A DNA stretch of 64,000 nt, from assembly GCA_029204045.2 (NCBI GenBank), contig JAQNDB010000194.1, forward strand, positions 1-64,000, written 5' to 3'. Below the pieces are notes generated by a model. The model saw only the letters and a program-made list of their open reading frames with translations. It was not told the DNA's origin and searched no databases. The translations under genes were made by a program, and so were the position numbers. Shown in pieces: positions 20,164 to 32,159 of this stretch. The DNA is from Tillandsia leiboldiana. Lineage: Eukaryota; Streptophyta; Magnoliopsida; Poales; Bromeliaceae. Each line of letters starts with the position of its first letter. Position 1 is the first letter of the stretch.

Positions 20164-23135
20164 TGTCACGCCCCGGAGGTTCTAAAGGAGCGGAAAACGT
20201 ACTAATTTTTTTTTCTTAAATAATTACATGAACCTTGCCTCCGGTGCGTATCAGACCCGCCGCATATACAAATTCACTCCCCAAACGGGCGGAGTCTCCT
20301 TTGTATATGCACGGCGTCACCAACAAGTCCAATGCTTTAACCATTCCAATCATGACATGCAACGAGGAGGGGATATAGTACATCAAACCATCACCGCTAT
20401 CTTATACAATCTATAGCATAAACCCATGGGTTTTGAAAATCGGTGCCCACACGACACCCAGTTTTCCAAATCATTTTCGCAAACTCTTTGTGCGGCCATT
20501 AACTTGAAAGGATAAATCCACGGGTTTTAAAATCGGTGCCCACACGGCACTTGCTTTGAAAACATCTTTGAAACCGGTTTGTATTTGAAAACAAGCCACA
20601 ATTACACATCCTATCATTCACCAGTTAATTATAGGAAAGCCCTCCTCCCAACATCCATCAGAAACCACAGTATATGAAACACAGTTGAACTAAACATAGT
20701 TATACCATAACCAGAAATAACTAAAGTAAAGTATCGTTTTACTAGCCCTCTTGGCTAGTGTCCTCTAACTGATGCCTCACCGTCGTCCCGAATTCCACCC
20801 CTACTCGAACCTGTCACAGTGTGGGTTGTCAGTGACTGATAAAGTAGAAAGCATGCAAGTAAACGCAATAATAGAATGAACACACCGAACCACCGGATCA
20901 TTTACTTTTCCCCTCCCCCTCATGTATCGCCAAATCCCTGTTGAAAGTCCCGCTGGGCACCTACCCCAGCTTTCAGAATATTTTGGGCACCAAGCCCAAT
21001 ACCGTACTCATCTTCTTGGTGCCTCCAACCCCTCGACTGCCCAGGTAGCAGCCGCCACCCCTTGAGGGGTCCCCACTAACCTCCCCTTGTGGGGTACACG
21101 GGTAAATGAGTTACCATCTTTCCAGAAAAATACACCCTCTACAGTGGCCAAACTGCCGGTGTGCGTGTAAGCAATATGAGTGTTTTAATGCCTTGCGACC
21201 TCAGCCGCTATAACCAGAGTAGTATAACGCACCTGCGACCGCAGCCGCTATAACCAGAGTAGTATAACGCACCTGCGACCACAGCCGCTATAACCAGAAA
21301 AGTATACCGCACCTGCGACCGCAGCCGCTCGATTGAAATAGTAAAAGGGATTCACATGCTAGGGGGTTAGTCAAATTATAACCGTATCTACTTTATCAAA
21401 ACGAGTATTCGGAAACGACACCTCACCGGTAATAACCAACACCTACCCACCTGAAAGAAGATAAACGACCGCGCCCATGTCCCTCCTCGGTGAATCCGGA
21501 CTTCACGCGGCCTAATCAAATAACCGAAAACACCTTTTAATATTTTTACACTAAATAGGCAAAACAGTGGTCCCGACCACTGTAACAATAAACCGACGAA
21601 AAACCAAAATCACTGTGCCAAGCGGACCTTGTCGTCCAATAAAAATCCGTCGAACCAAAAACTGTCCCCAAAAGCTACATCGCTGTTAAAAATATCGTCG
21701 TGGTCAAAAAACACTCAAAAACGGGACGAAACGGGCCGAAAACGGAGCTATCGGAGCCTTCCGTTGGGGACTAGTGTACGGAGCAGCGCGTGGACCGGGT
21801 CTGCGCGTCGGCGGCTGGGCGGCGTGCGCCGGGTGCACACAGGAAACGTGCACCCTGCGGAACGGGCCGGGCCGGTGCACAGGGGAGGCGCGCGCCGGGT
21901 CTTTCCATTCCGGGCGCGGAGATGTGCGCCGGGTGCACGCTGGGGCGTGCACCGCGCTCTAGCCGCCGGGCCGGCGCACAGAAACGTGCGCCGGGTCTGC
22001 GCATCTGCGCTGCTGGGGGCGTGCGCTGGGTGAACGCCCGGGCCCGTGGACCGCGGCTGAGGGGAGGCCGTACGGGGATGAACAGTAACTCCCCGTTCGC
22101 GGTTTTCTTCTCCGTTTTCGCTCCCGTGCGACTCCGGCGCCGACCCCGCGAACATGATAACGACGGCGACGGCCTCCCGTTTAACAACGGCGGCGGCGGC
22201 CTCCCGTTACTCCCCCCACGCTCCGACGAAACACCCAAACAATTCCGCGGTAAATTTAACGATCAAACCATTGATCGAAATATCGATCGGAAACTCGATC
22301 AAAAGACCGATTAAAACCATCGATTAAACCCGGTCAAGAATACGGACAAATCACCGATCAAAATAATCAAAAACCCGCGATCAATTCACCGATTAAACCG
22401 ATCTCTAAAGAACACGGAAAAACCCTCGATTAAACCGACGAAGGAGAGAGATAACGATTCCTAACCTCTTTCCTATGGAGGAGGCAATGCGATCCCGATC
22501 TCCGTTCTTTGCGGTGGTGAGAATCCGGATCCGCCCTCCGATGGCGGTGATGTCTCATTCTCCGGCCTCCGGCATGTCGATCGGGCGATCGGGTTCCTCC
22601 GCTTCTTCTTTCTCTATTTCTTTTCCCCTGGTTCGTGTTTCCTTTTCCTTTCTCTTTTCTCCTTTTCTCTCCAATTAGGGTTTCGTTTCGGTATACGGGG
22701 AAATAATTAAATCTCGTTATTAATTTATTTCTTTTGTTTTCCCTTTTCTTATGTACGTACCGTCAAAATCCACCTCGGATATTTTTGAACTCTAATTAAT
22801 TAATTCATTAATTAATTAATTCCTCACAGATAATCCTTCGGGATAATTCTTTAAAGTTAAATCCCTCTTTTTTCCTCGGAAAGCGTGCCAAATCACTTAC
22901 GCGGATTTCGATTCACCCCCTGGCCATTGCGATCACTTTCTACCCCTTTTTGGGAGTTCCGTAAGTCGGAATCCGGATCCGATCGCACCGCCGTTCTCCA
23001 TTTTTCGAGCTCTATCGCAAAAAAATACCCGCACCTCACGATTATCAACCTGAGCAAACCCATTATTTTACTTTCCCTTAACTTAACCTTTATTAGTAGG
23101 AGGGTAAAACGTTACCAAAAATCTATGATATTACA
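20164..23135 (-). repeat. Gypsy B 3' LTR
   Basis: The 2,972-bp LTR begins TGTCACGCCCCGG on the plus strand, the same outer terminus as E1-E5. A 41-bp tandem repeat (GCGACCGCAGCCGCTATAACC) runs in about 3.5 copies at 21195-21330. A GC-rich GTGCGCCGGGTGCAC section lies at 21780-22070. ATCGAT-like GATCAAACCATTGATCG repeats lie at 22250-22440. A CT-rich stretch with TTAGGGTTTCG lies at 22600-22690. No gene. Confidence 0.85.
21195..21330. repeat. 41-bp tandem repeat, ~3.5 copies
   Basis: GCGACCGCAGCCGCTATAACC followed by AGAGTAGTATAACGCACCT recurs with single-base changes (CTCAGCC, CCACAGCC, AGAAAAGTATACC). It lies inside LTR B. Confidence 0.9.
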
Positions 23136-23171
23136 CCACTTACCTCTTAAAAGAAGTTTCGTCCTCGAAAC
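23136..23171 (-). promoter_or_regulatory. Gypsy B polypurine tract and hairpin
   Basis: TTTTAAGAGGTAAGTGG (minus strand) abuts the LTR at 23135. GTTTCGAGGACGAAAC is at 23156-23171. Confidence 0.78.
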
Positions 23172-23209
23172 TTAAACTCACTCCTCACTAAATAACTCGG
23201 GGTAACACT

Positions 23210-25945
23210 CTCTCATTTTTGTTTCAAGTTCCCACGTTGCCTTGCTTTCCTCGTGGGTACTCCATTGCACCTTTACGTAGGGGATCGTCTGTTTACGAAG
23301 TTCCTTTTTCTTCTCTTGCCAAGATCCGTATTGGCGTTTCCTGGAAGCTTAGATCCTTCTGCAGTTCGACGGCCGGAGCGTTGAGGACGTGCGACGGGTC
23401 GGGGAGGTACCTCCGGAGCGTCGAGACGTGAAACACATTATGCACCTGTTCAAGATTTGGCGGTAAGGCCAACCGGTATGCCACCGGGCCCACGTGCTCC
23501 AAGATCTCGAACGATCCCACCTACCGTGGGCTCAGCTTTCCTCGTATGCCGAACCGTCTTGTCCCCTTTGACGGTGACACACGTAACAACACATGGCCCC
23601 CTACCTCACATTCCCATTCCCGTCGCCTTTGGTCCACGTAACCTTTCTACCGGCTCTGGGCGGTCTACAACCGCTGCCTGTTAAGGCGCACCTTTGCTTC
23701 CGTTTCCTCTACGAGGTCTGGCCCCAAGAGTTTCCGCTCTCCCAAATCGTCCCAGCAAATGGGCGATTGACACCGGCGTCCATACAAGGCTTCGTACGGG
23801 GCCATCTGAATACTAGCCTGATAGCTATTGTTGTAAGCAAATTCCATGAGGGGTAGGTAACGCGACCACCCCTTCCCCCAGGCTTAGCACACAAGCTCGA
23901 AGCATATCTTCGAGAATCTGGATCACTCGTTCCGATTGGCCGTCCGTCTGCAGGTGAAATGCCGTGCTAAACTGTAGCTTGGTTCCCAGTGTCTGCAGGT
24001 GAAATGCCGTACTCCATGCAACCTCACCACCTCGTCGATATAGGTCTGCGCCAGCCGATCTCTACTCCATGTCGTGTGAATCGGTATAAAGTGGGCCGAT
24101 TTCGTCAGACGGTCCACAATGACCCATATCGCGTCATGTCCTTGTTGCGATCGCGGAAATTCGATCACAAATTCCATGGTGATCCATTCCCATTTCCACT
24201 CCGGTATGGGTAATGGTTGTAGTTTTCCCGCCGGCCGCTGATGTTCCGCCTTCACCTGTTGGCACACTAAGCATCGTGCCACGAACCGCGTCACATCGTT
24301 CTTTAATTTAGGCCACCAGAAGGTCTGCCTCAGGTCTCTGTACATTTTTGTGCCTCCGGGATGCGCAGTGTAAGGGACATTATGCACTTCTGCCAGAATT
24401 TCTTTCCTCAATTCCGGTATTTCGGGCAAGCAAACCCGTCCCTGGAACCTCAACACATCGTCCGCGCCGATCACAAAATCCCACTTAGTTCCGAGGATAA
24501 TCCGTTCCGTACCTGCTGTAGTTGCGTGTCCGTTGCTTGGCCTTCCACGATCCTTTCTATCAGCATAGGCTTTGTCACTAAGCACAGAAATTTTGCAATT
24601 GCTCCTGCTGGCTCTACCACCAGACTCAGTTGTGAAAATTGTGCAATTAGCCGATCCTGTGGGTAAGGGCGCACAGCGCCGTTTCCCCCGTCTGTCCCTT
24701 TCGGCTCAAGGCATTGGTCACCACGTTTGCCTTTCCGGGTGGAAATGGATGGACAAATCGTAGTCCTTTAATAGTTCCAGCCATCGCCTTTGCCGTAAGT
24801 TCAGTTCCTTTTGTGTAACCAGGTCTTTGAGGCTCTGGTGATCGGAAAACACGTTACAAAGTGCCCCGTAGTGGTAGTGTCTCCAGAGCTTCAAAGCAAA
24901 CACGACTGCCGCGAGCTCCAAGTCGTGTGTCGGGGAGTTCTGCTCGTAATCCTCGAGCTGTCTTGATGCATATGCGATGACTTTCCCCTGTTGCATCAAC
25001 ACATGTCCCAGTCCACTTCGAGACGCGTCATAGTAGATCTCGTAATCCTCACCGGGCTGCGGCAATGTGAGTACCGGTGCCCGCGTGAGTCTGTCCTTAA
25101 GCTCCTCGAAGCTCTTCTGGCATTGATCCGTCCAGACGAACTTCTCCCCTTTTTGGGTTAGTCGAGTAAGGGGAGTGGCCATCTTTGAGAAGCCTTCCAC
25201 GAAGCGTCCATAGTACCCCGCTAGTCCGAGAAAGCTTCGGATTTCTGTCCCCGTCGTTGGCCGAGCCCTGTCGGTCGCGGATTCTATCTTCCTCGGGTCC
25301 TCCACTATTCCCGACACTGAGACCATGTGTCCCAGCAAGTCTACCTCGCGGAGCCAGAACTCACCCCTTTTTGAGTTTGGCATACACTTTCTGGTACCGG
25401 AGGGTCTGGAGGATCACCCGCAAGTGTTCCTCGTGCTCTTTGTCTGTGCGAGCGTAGATCGGGATGTTATCTATAAAGACCACTACAAACTGGTCTAAGA
25501 AAGGTTCCATGATCCTGTTCATCACTTTCATGAACACCGCTGGAGCGACAATGAGTCCAAACGGTATAACCGTAAGATCGTAATGACCATACCGAGTTCG
25601 AAGGGCTGTTTCGGTATGTCATCTCCCCGGACTCTAACCTGGCGATAGCCGGACGCCAGATCAATCTTTGAAGATGCCGTCGCTGCTGGTAGTTGGTCGA
25701 ACAGGTCCTCCATCCGAGGTGAGGGTATTGTCCCTTACTATGACCTTATCCATTCCACGATTGTCGATGTACAATCGCAGTCTCCCGTCATTCTTCCGTA
25801 CGAATAGAACGGGTGTGCCTCAGGACGGCACGCTCGATTTCTCACAATCGACTAGCACATGTTACTCGATAAGCCTATCCCTTCCGAGTATCCCCACGAA
25901 TTCTCTTAGCAGTGACACCACTAAGTCACAAATGTCGGATCGTTG
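23210..25945 (-). pseudogene. Gypsy B pol pseudogene
   Basis: Fragments in order on the minus strand: protease tail (VGILGRDRLIE, ~25890) fused by a deletion to RT (GTPVLFVRKNDG, ~25810); RT part with SKIDLASGYRQVRV (~25640); RT end and RNase H (LGLAGYYGRFVEGFSK, YYDASRSGLGHVLMQQ, ~25220-24980); integrase zinc-binding and core (CLVCQQVKAEHQRP, VIVDRLTKSAHF, ~24270-24100); FAYNNSYQASIQMAP (~23840); chromodomain-like HEESKATWELE (~23240). Near 23940-24010 the integrase core is broken by a small duplication: GTCTGCAGGTGAAATGCCGT occurs twice about 50 bp apart. Frameshifts are numerous. Confidence 0.82.
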
Positions 25946-26150
25946 GCGTTAACCATTAACCCCAAAACCCTGAGCTTTTAGAGGTGCGCAACTGATTCAC
26001 CTAAAGCGGTATACACCGCACCACAGATCTCGACCGGACTCAACCCTCCTGGATGTTGGGTCTGTTATTGGGCCTCTTGCCGTTAGGTCTATTGTGGACC
26101 GCAGCCCACTCCAGCTATTGGGCTCACCCAACCCAACTCACTAGTCCCCT
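25946..26150. other. Unassigned sequence between gypsy B and E5 LTR
   Basis: About 205 bp with no recognisable coding segment; likely more retroelement debris. I see no repeat, PBS or terminal motif. Confidence 0.4.
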
Positions 26151-28855
26151 TGTAGTGAACCGGAATTTTGGTATATAAATAAATGTAAATAAAATGGTAT
26201 GAAATGCTATTTTATAGAATTTATTGAGGTAAAGGATGACCTGGAAACGAATTGGGCCCAAATCAGGATTAGAATGTGAGATCTTGAATCTTACATGAGA
26301 AAGTGCGCCCAGATTGTAAGTGGAAAATTCACAGTCTCGGAAAATCCCGAGAAAATTACGGGAGCTCCGTAAACGTCTTTTAAGGCCAGAGTAAAAGTTC
26401 GCGTTGATCGGACACCCGGATAGTGAGAACGAGCTCCGCCAGCGAAATTAAATACGGTGAGACTTTTGGCAACCCAGAGAGGGTCCAAACTGAAAAGTTT
26501 AAGTACAGGAGGTAAATTAAGTTAAACTGTGGCTGCCCGTCAAATTTGAGCGGAAATGGGCGAGAAACGGGCAAGAACGGACGAAAACGGGCGAAACTGG
26601 GCTTAGGCCCAAGTTTCGGGCTCCCGAAAGTGGGAACCGGGCGCCCGAAAAGTACTGTAGCAAACCCAGTTTTAGAGGCTGCAGCGAACCGGGCTACACT
26701 GTAGCGAACCCGGTTCACTGTAGCAGCCCGGTCGGAATGAGGTGCGCCCGGAAATTACTGTAGCGCGCCCAAAATTTTACGGTTGGCACGGATCCCGAGG
26801 CAGTGGCACGGATCCCGAGGCAGTTGGCACGGATCCCTAAGCAGCGGGCGCGAATCCCGAGGCACGGGCATGAATCCCGAGGCAAGTTTTCGCGTGCGGC
26901 GCGCTGTGGCGCGCGGCCCGAGGCCGCGTGGTAGGTGGGAAAATGCCACGTGGCGCTTCCCCATTGGCCGCCGCGGTCAAGGCGGTAGGGCGCGTGGGGA
27001 AGGCGCGGCTGTGAAGTCCCGGAATCCCCCGCGTAGGATTGCTGGTTGTTGGGCAGCGTTCGGTCGCCGCTGGGGGTGTTGGTGCGCGCGTTGGGGCCCA
27101 GAAATGGATTTGTGGTGCAATTTGGGTTTTAGCTGGCATCACTGGAGGCCTGCGTGGTGTGTCAGTGGTGTTTGCGCGCAATTTGGACACAAGTGTTGGA
27201 CTTCGTGCTTAAAAGGTTATTCCGTGGGGAATTAGAGGACCCGTCGAGTGTTTGGAGGTGATTTCGCGCGTTTCAGATGTCAAATTTAGACTTCGGGTGA
27301 AGTCCGGATAAAAGTTTACCTCTCCGGTCGCCTTCGGGAATTTTTAGAGTTGGTATTTGGCTAATCGGACTTTAAAAATGGACCCAGCGCGAAAATCGGA
27401 TCGAGTGGGCATTCGGCAAATTTTCGGGTGAGAATTTGGAGAAATGGACATCGTTTTTGGATTCAGCGCGCGAAATCGCTAAGAATGGACTATTTATTTG
27501 TTGAATTTGGAGTTCGGTTTAGTTGCGCGTTTTTCGAGGCATCGCGGCACGCATCCCGAGGCGAGGCGACGGCACGGTTCCCGAGGTGGCTCAAGGCGCG
27601 CGGCGGGGAGTACGATGCGCGCGTTGGGAACGTGCGCCTGCGCGGGTCAGCGCAGGGGCCGCCACGTGGCGGCCCCCCGTTGGAGCCCGCGCGGGCGCGG
27701 GGGCACGCGCGCCCGTGTAACGGGCGCGTGTCCCGCGCCTGGGGTGGCGCGGTGTAACGCGCCCATGTGGCGGGCGCGTTACAGCGCGCCACGTGGCGCC
27801 CGGGCGCGTGCGTGAACCCGGTGCACGCGCCCGGTTGTGGACCGGCCGGTTGGGGGGGCTCCCATTGGTGGCCGCCGTGGACCGGGCCTGTGGACCGGCC
27901 CCGTGGACCACCTTCTCCCTCCCTCATTTTCTTCTTCTTCTTCCTCCCCGCACCGCATTTTCTCCCTTTCTTTCTTTCTTTTGCCCCCGAGAGCGAGAGG
28001 GAGTGAGGGAGGGGGGTTGCGTGAGGTGCGGCGGCGCGTCGTGGACCTCGTTTTGCGTGCGAGGTCGCCCGGCGGAGCGTTTCGGCGATGGCGGCGCTAA
28101 CGGGTAGGTCCCGTGCGTTGGTTTTTCTGTATTTTTGTCCAGTTTTTGGAGCGTTCTTTTAGACTGCAACTGACCCTCTTGCTCCTTTCTGTGTTGGGCA
28201 CCGTGCACCATTTTGCGTGCGGACTCCGGCACCGTGCACCGTTTTGCGTGCGGATCCTGGCACCGTGCACCGTTTTGCGTGCGGACTCCGGCACCGTGCA
28301 CCGTTTTGCGTGCGGACTCCGTTTTGCGTGCGGATCCTGGCACCGTGCACCGTTTTGCATGCGGACTCCGGCACCGTGCACCGTTTTGCGTGCGGACTCC
28401 GTTTGGCATGCGGATTCCGGCACCGTGCTCCGTTTTGCGTGCGGACTCCGGCAGCGGACATCGTTTTGCGCGCGGACTCCGTTTGGCGTGCGGATTCCGG
28501 CACCGTGCTCCGTTTTGCGTGCGGACTCCGGCAGCGGACATCGCTTTGCGTGCGGATCGCGTGGAGGCCAATTGCAAGTGTCTACGAGCAATTGGTGGCA
28601 AATCGAGGTGGGTGGCCTTATCTCCAAGTTTTATGGACTGTACAGTACTTCTACTGATGTAGGACTATGCATGATAGTTTATTTCATTGTGTAGCATGCT
28701 AGATTGTAGGAATTGTTATTCCTTTTATTATCTATTATTATAGTTACCTTGGAACTTGACCTAGCACCCCCGTCATACGTTGCATGTGTAACCAGACCTG
28801 TAGAAAACCCTCACTTGGGCTAGGGTTATTTATGCTTAGACATCCAACACTACCT
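26151..28855 (+). repeat. E5: truncated (+) LTR related to E1
   Basis: It starts TGTAGTGAACCGG, comparable with the starts of E1-E3 (TGTAGAGTACCGG, TGTAGAACACCGG). From about 28560 it aligns with the reverse complement of the E1 LTR (CAATTGCAAGTGTC, TAGCACCCCCGTCATA, GGGCTAGG, CTTAGACATCC). At about 28855 it switches abruptly to minus-oriented E4 interior, so the terminal TGACA end is missing. Internal repeats: CACGGATCCCGAGGCAG units (26785-26885) and a ~30-bp array (28195-28560). Confidence 0.72.
28195..28560. repeat. ~30-bp minisatellite in E5 LTR
   Basis: About eleven units of CACCGTGCACCGTTTTGCG followed by TGCGGACTCCGG, with variants (GGATCCTGG, GGCAGCGGACATCG). This gives repetitive peptides on both strands that are not genes. 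Confidence 0.9.
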
Positions 28856-29722
28856 CGAAATCCCGAAGCTGAGGAAGGGCCAAAGATCAATAGGCAAAAA
28901 CCAGGGCCCCAACTGCACTGGGCAGGACCAACAACACTCATCTATGTGCAACACGTGATCAGGTATCTGAACCACACGAGCACAAGCTAAGGGTCCTATC
29001 TCTAGCCCATAGATCAATGCAAATGCCCTACCGAAGAAAAGAATGCGATGCTCCGGTAACAAATAACGCTCAAGTGCGTGAAGGGGAGATAAGATTAGTA
29101 TCTGCCACCACGTGGCTAGCTGCCCCCGAATCCTCATCCTGTGCGACATAGACGCTCTCGCTCGGGGTGGTCGTCCGTCGGACTGCCGCGAAGAAGTGGC
29201 CCTAATTATCTGGCCATAACCTGTCGAAACTCCGCCTATCTGGAAGAGCGGAGGAGGAGGAGCCGAAGCTGCCAATGCGACTGATGACCCCGCTTTAGGA
29301 CAAGACCATGATCTGTGCCCTGCCTGTGGTCACACTGCGGTGCAAAATGCGGCCCACCACCGAGGACACAGTCATCCCGCTGCTGCTGCTGATACATCGG
29401 CTGCGGAGAACCTCCTGGTATCTGTCTCCTCTGAGACTCACGACCCTCAGACTGGGATCGTGGCGGCCCCGGGGTCTCGATCTACTCGACTGTCCAAACA
29501 CAGGCGGCACTGGATGCCTCTCCCCGGAGCTGGTCCTTGGCGCTCCGTCTAACCCTGACATGATCACTGATCCTCGGTCAACCCGCTAAGCATGCTCAAT
29601 CGCCGCATCTAACGTTGGCACCCGCCGAGAATACACCAAGTGATAGATATGCCACCGCAGTCCTTTCTCAACTAGCTCAACATCCTGGATCTCATCCAGG
29701 AGACATGGGGTACACCACTCAA
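28856..29722 (-). pseudogene. E4 interior, gag-region remnant (left piece)
   Basis: Aligns at nucleotide level, on the minus strand, with the gag interior of E3: 28880-29010 with 46110-46240, and 29407-29610 with 46641-46850 (both contain TGTCTCCTCTGAGACTCA). Reading frames are broken. E3 begins at 29723, and the region resumes at 50640 beyond E3. Confidence 0.65.
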
Positions 29723-31312
29723 TGTCACGCCCCGGGGTCGAAACTGCGACCCGGGCTCGCCAACAGATCCACCATCTGTACGGAAACTGCCGTACAGACG
29801 AAGCGCCTACCCTGCAAGAGATCTAAAGCTACACATGCATCAGAGCTGAAAAAGAACTAAATAGCTACAGAAATCCACTGAACATCTGATATAAATAAAA
29901 TCTCAGTACAAAGTCTCTCGGCTACAAAAGTACAAGAATCCTCACTGATCTCTCAGAATGTCCAGTACAAAAGTGGAGTCATAAAATACCCAAGGTACAT
30001 CTACCTCTAACTCTCAGTGCTGGTAAGGAACTAAACGGCCACGTCCTCACCTCGATCAGCTGCCTCCGCGCGAACCAAGCCGGAACAGCTACCACAGGAA
30101 CCTGTCACCGCAGCGGGTGTGAGAACTACAGCAAAGGTAGTTCCCAGTGGGTACCGTCTCAATATCCACGGTATGCCCACCAAGTCTACTGGAGGCACAA
30201 CAGATAGGTATGCAGATAGATAGATAGATAAAAGCTGGAAGCAGGAAAGGAACTACAACTAGCATATACCACATCATGCTCAAGAAAACTCAACTCTGAT
30301 CCTGCTATGCATACACCCTCACTACTAACATGCCTCAAGTATCATGCTCAAAGGAAAAACTCATCTAGGAACATGCTATGAAACTCACTCACACATATCA
30401 CCCAATCCCAATGACTGTCCCTCTTTGGACCAGTCAATCAAGCCTGCGCTCATCTACTGCCGCGCATCCCGTAGGAACGGACTTACGTAGGCATCCACTG
30501 CCGCACATCCCGGAGGAACGGACTTACGTAGGGTGTCCCTCTAGGACCATCTCAGTAATCACATCGCAGCCTCGTCAGGCTCGGTATCATCATCGCACCC
30601 GGGGCGTAGCTCGAGGGGAGCGACCCCACCGAACTCAAGTATCTCAAGTATCTCATAACTGGCATGAAAAGCCAGGCTCAGCAGGCTATAACCCACGATC
30701 AAACAGATCGGATCTCAATGCTCAACAAGCATACTCAGTCGTAGAAAGACTCCACGACTCGAACAGGAAAGCCCAACACTCTCACAGCTATGTCGGAGAA
30801 TCCTCAACGACTCAAGGCTAAAATACACGATCAAACAGATCGGATCTCAATGCTCAACAAGCATACTCAGTCGTAGAAAGACTCCACGACTCGAACAGGA
30901 AAGCCCAACACTCTCACAGCTATGTCGGAGAACCCTCAACGACTCAATCTGATAATGCACGCCCCGTGGCTGAGTCGGGAAACCTCCACGACTCGATCTG
31001 CCAGAGCCCCCAAAACTCTCAAGGCTAAGTGGGAGAACCATCTCCACCACTAAATCAGAACACGACCCATGATCTAGAGTAACCCAATCAGGGAATACAT
31101 CCTCAATACCCCGCGAACTCAAGTATCTCAAAACTCTCTCATGACACTAGAAAGTCATCTCATAATGCTCTAAAAATCCACTCGGCCCTCTGGCACGAGA
31201 ACACATGCATCCTGAACCTACTCAACCCCTCGGGAAGATCTCAATGTTTTAAAACTATTTTCAAAAACCCAGTTTTCCTTAAAACAGTTCCGACGATTTT
31301 TAAAACGGTTCA
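29723..31312 (-). repeat. E3 3' LTR, first part (before E2)
   Basis: It starts with the shared TGTCACGCCCCGGGG terminus and both CAGTTT-loop hairpins. It contains GATA repeats (~30208-30230) and a ~132-bp tandem duplication (30696-30960; CACGATCAAACAGATCGG twice). It is cut at 31312 by E2. Confidence 0.93.
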
Positions 31313-31810
31313 TGTAGAACACCGGGTTTTGGTTGACGCACCGACCTTGCAGGATGGTGTGGTGCGGAGGAGTTTGCCTGGGATGTTGTCCCATTTGTGT
31401 TTACAGAGGAGTTCGGGTTGATTTGGATCCCCGCGGAAGCCTCTGCTTGTTTCGGGCTTTGTACGCGTTAGGTGACTGGTACGGGGAGCGCCGACACCGC
31501 TATGGGTTGCAGAAAAATTAGGAAACACTTGGAGCAGGTGTATTTTCTGTTTACAGCGAGGTTCGGGAGGTTCCGGACTGACGCGGAGGACCCGGAGGCA
31601 AAAAGTGAGTCGGAACCGGCATTTTTGGAGCCGGTATTTGATTTGAGCACCCCGACTCAACGGTTGAGCTTTTTGAAGAGAAAAAGCTGTGAGCGCGTGT
31701 ACTTTGGAATTACAGCGGAGCTCGGGAGGTTCCGGGCAGCGGCGGAGAGCCCGAAGACCAAAAGTGAGTTGGAGTTGGGTTTTGGAATTAAATTAATTAA
31801 GTTAATTAAT

Positions 31811-31820
31811 TTATATAAAG
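31811..31820 (+). promoter_or_regulatory. TATA box of E2 5' LTR
   Basis: TTATATAAAG follows the tandem 159-bp module and precedes a purine-rich leader. The second copy is at 38964-38973. It marks the probable U3/R boundary region. Confidence 0.7.
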
Positions 31821-32159
31821 CTGTTGCTTTATAAAACCCCTCCCCCTCCACCTCTGTAGCAAAGAGAAAAAGGAAAAGAGAAAGAAAGAAAGGAAAGGAA
31901 AAGAGAAGAAGGAAGAAGAAGATGGAGGAAATGGAGAGGGCTCTTGGGCGTTTTTCTTCTCCGAGCGTGGACGTGAGCCGAGCGAGGACCGGCGTGCCGC
32001 GAGGAGGTTGGTTTATTTTATTTTATTTCTTCCTTTTTCACTCTTTTCTTCTCCCCGGTGGCCGGAGCCGTGCGGCTAGTCGTCCGGCGCGTGGCCGGGA
32101 GGGGGCGCTTGGGCGCCGCGCACAGCTGCGCCCTGCTGCCAAAGTGGGACAGCAGGGCG

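Larger units (their letters stand above)
20164..25945 (-). mobile_element. Gypsy B: 5'-truncated Ty3/gypsy element of the gypsy A family
   Basis: It comprises a 3' LTR (20164-23135), PPT (23136-23152) and decayed pol (23210-25945) on the minus strand. Gag, PBS and 5' LTR are missing beyond about 25945. The LTR runs from TGTAATATCATAG to CCGGGGCGTGACA in element orientation. GTACC precedes it at 20159-20163, and no matching partner can be assigned on the other side. It either inserted into gypsy A gag or was joined there by recombination. Confidence 0.75.

Noticed and set aside
28195..28560. CRISPR-like array
   Set aside because: No conserved-repeat/unique-spacer pattern, no cas genes, and the DNA is a plant nuclear LTR. 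The 34205-34645 and 50869-51612 arrays were rejected for the same reason.
28097..28694. Repetitive frames with CVRTPAPCTVLRAD-type peptides
   Set aside because: Translation of the ~30-bp minisatellite in the E5 LTR.
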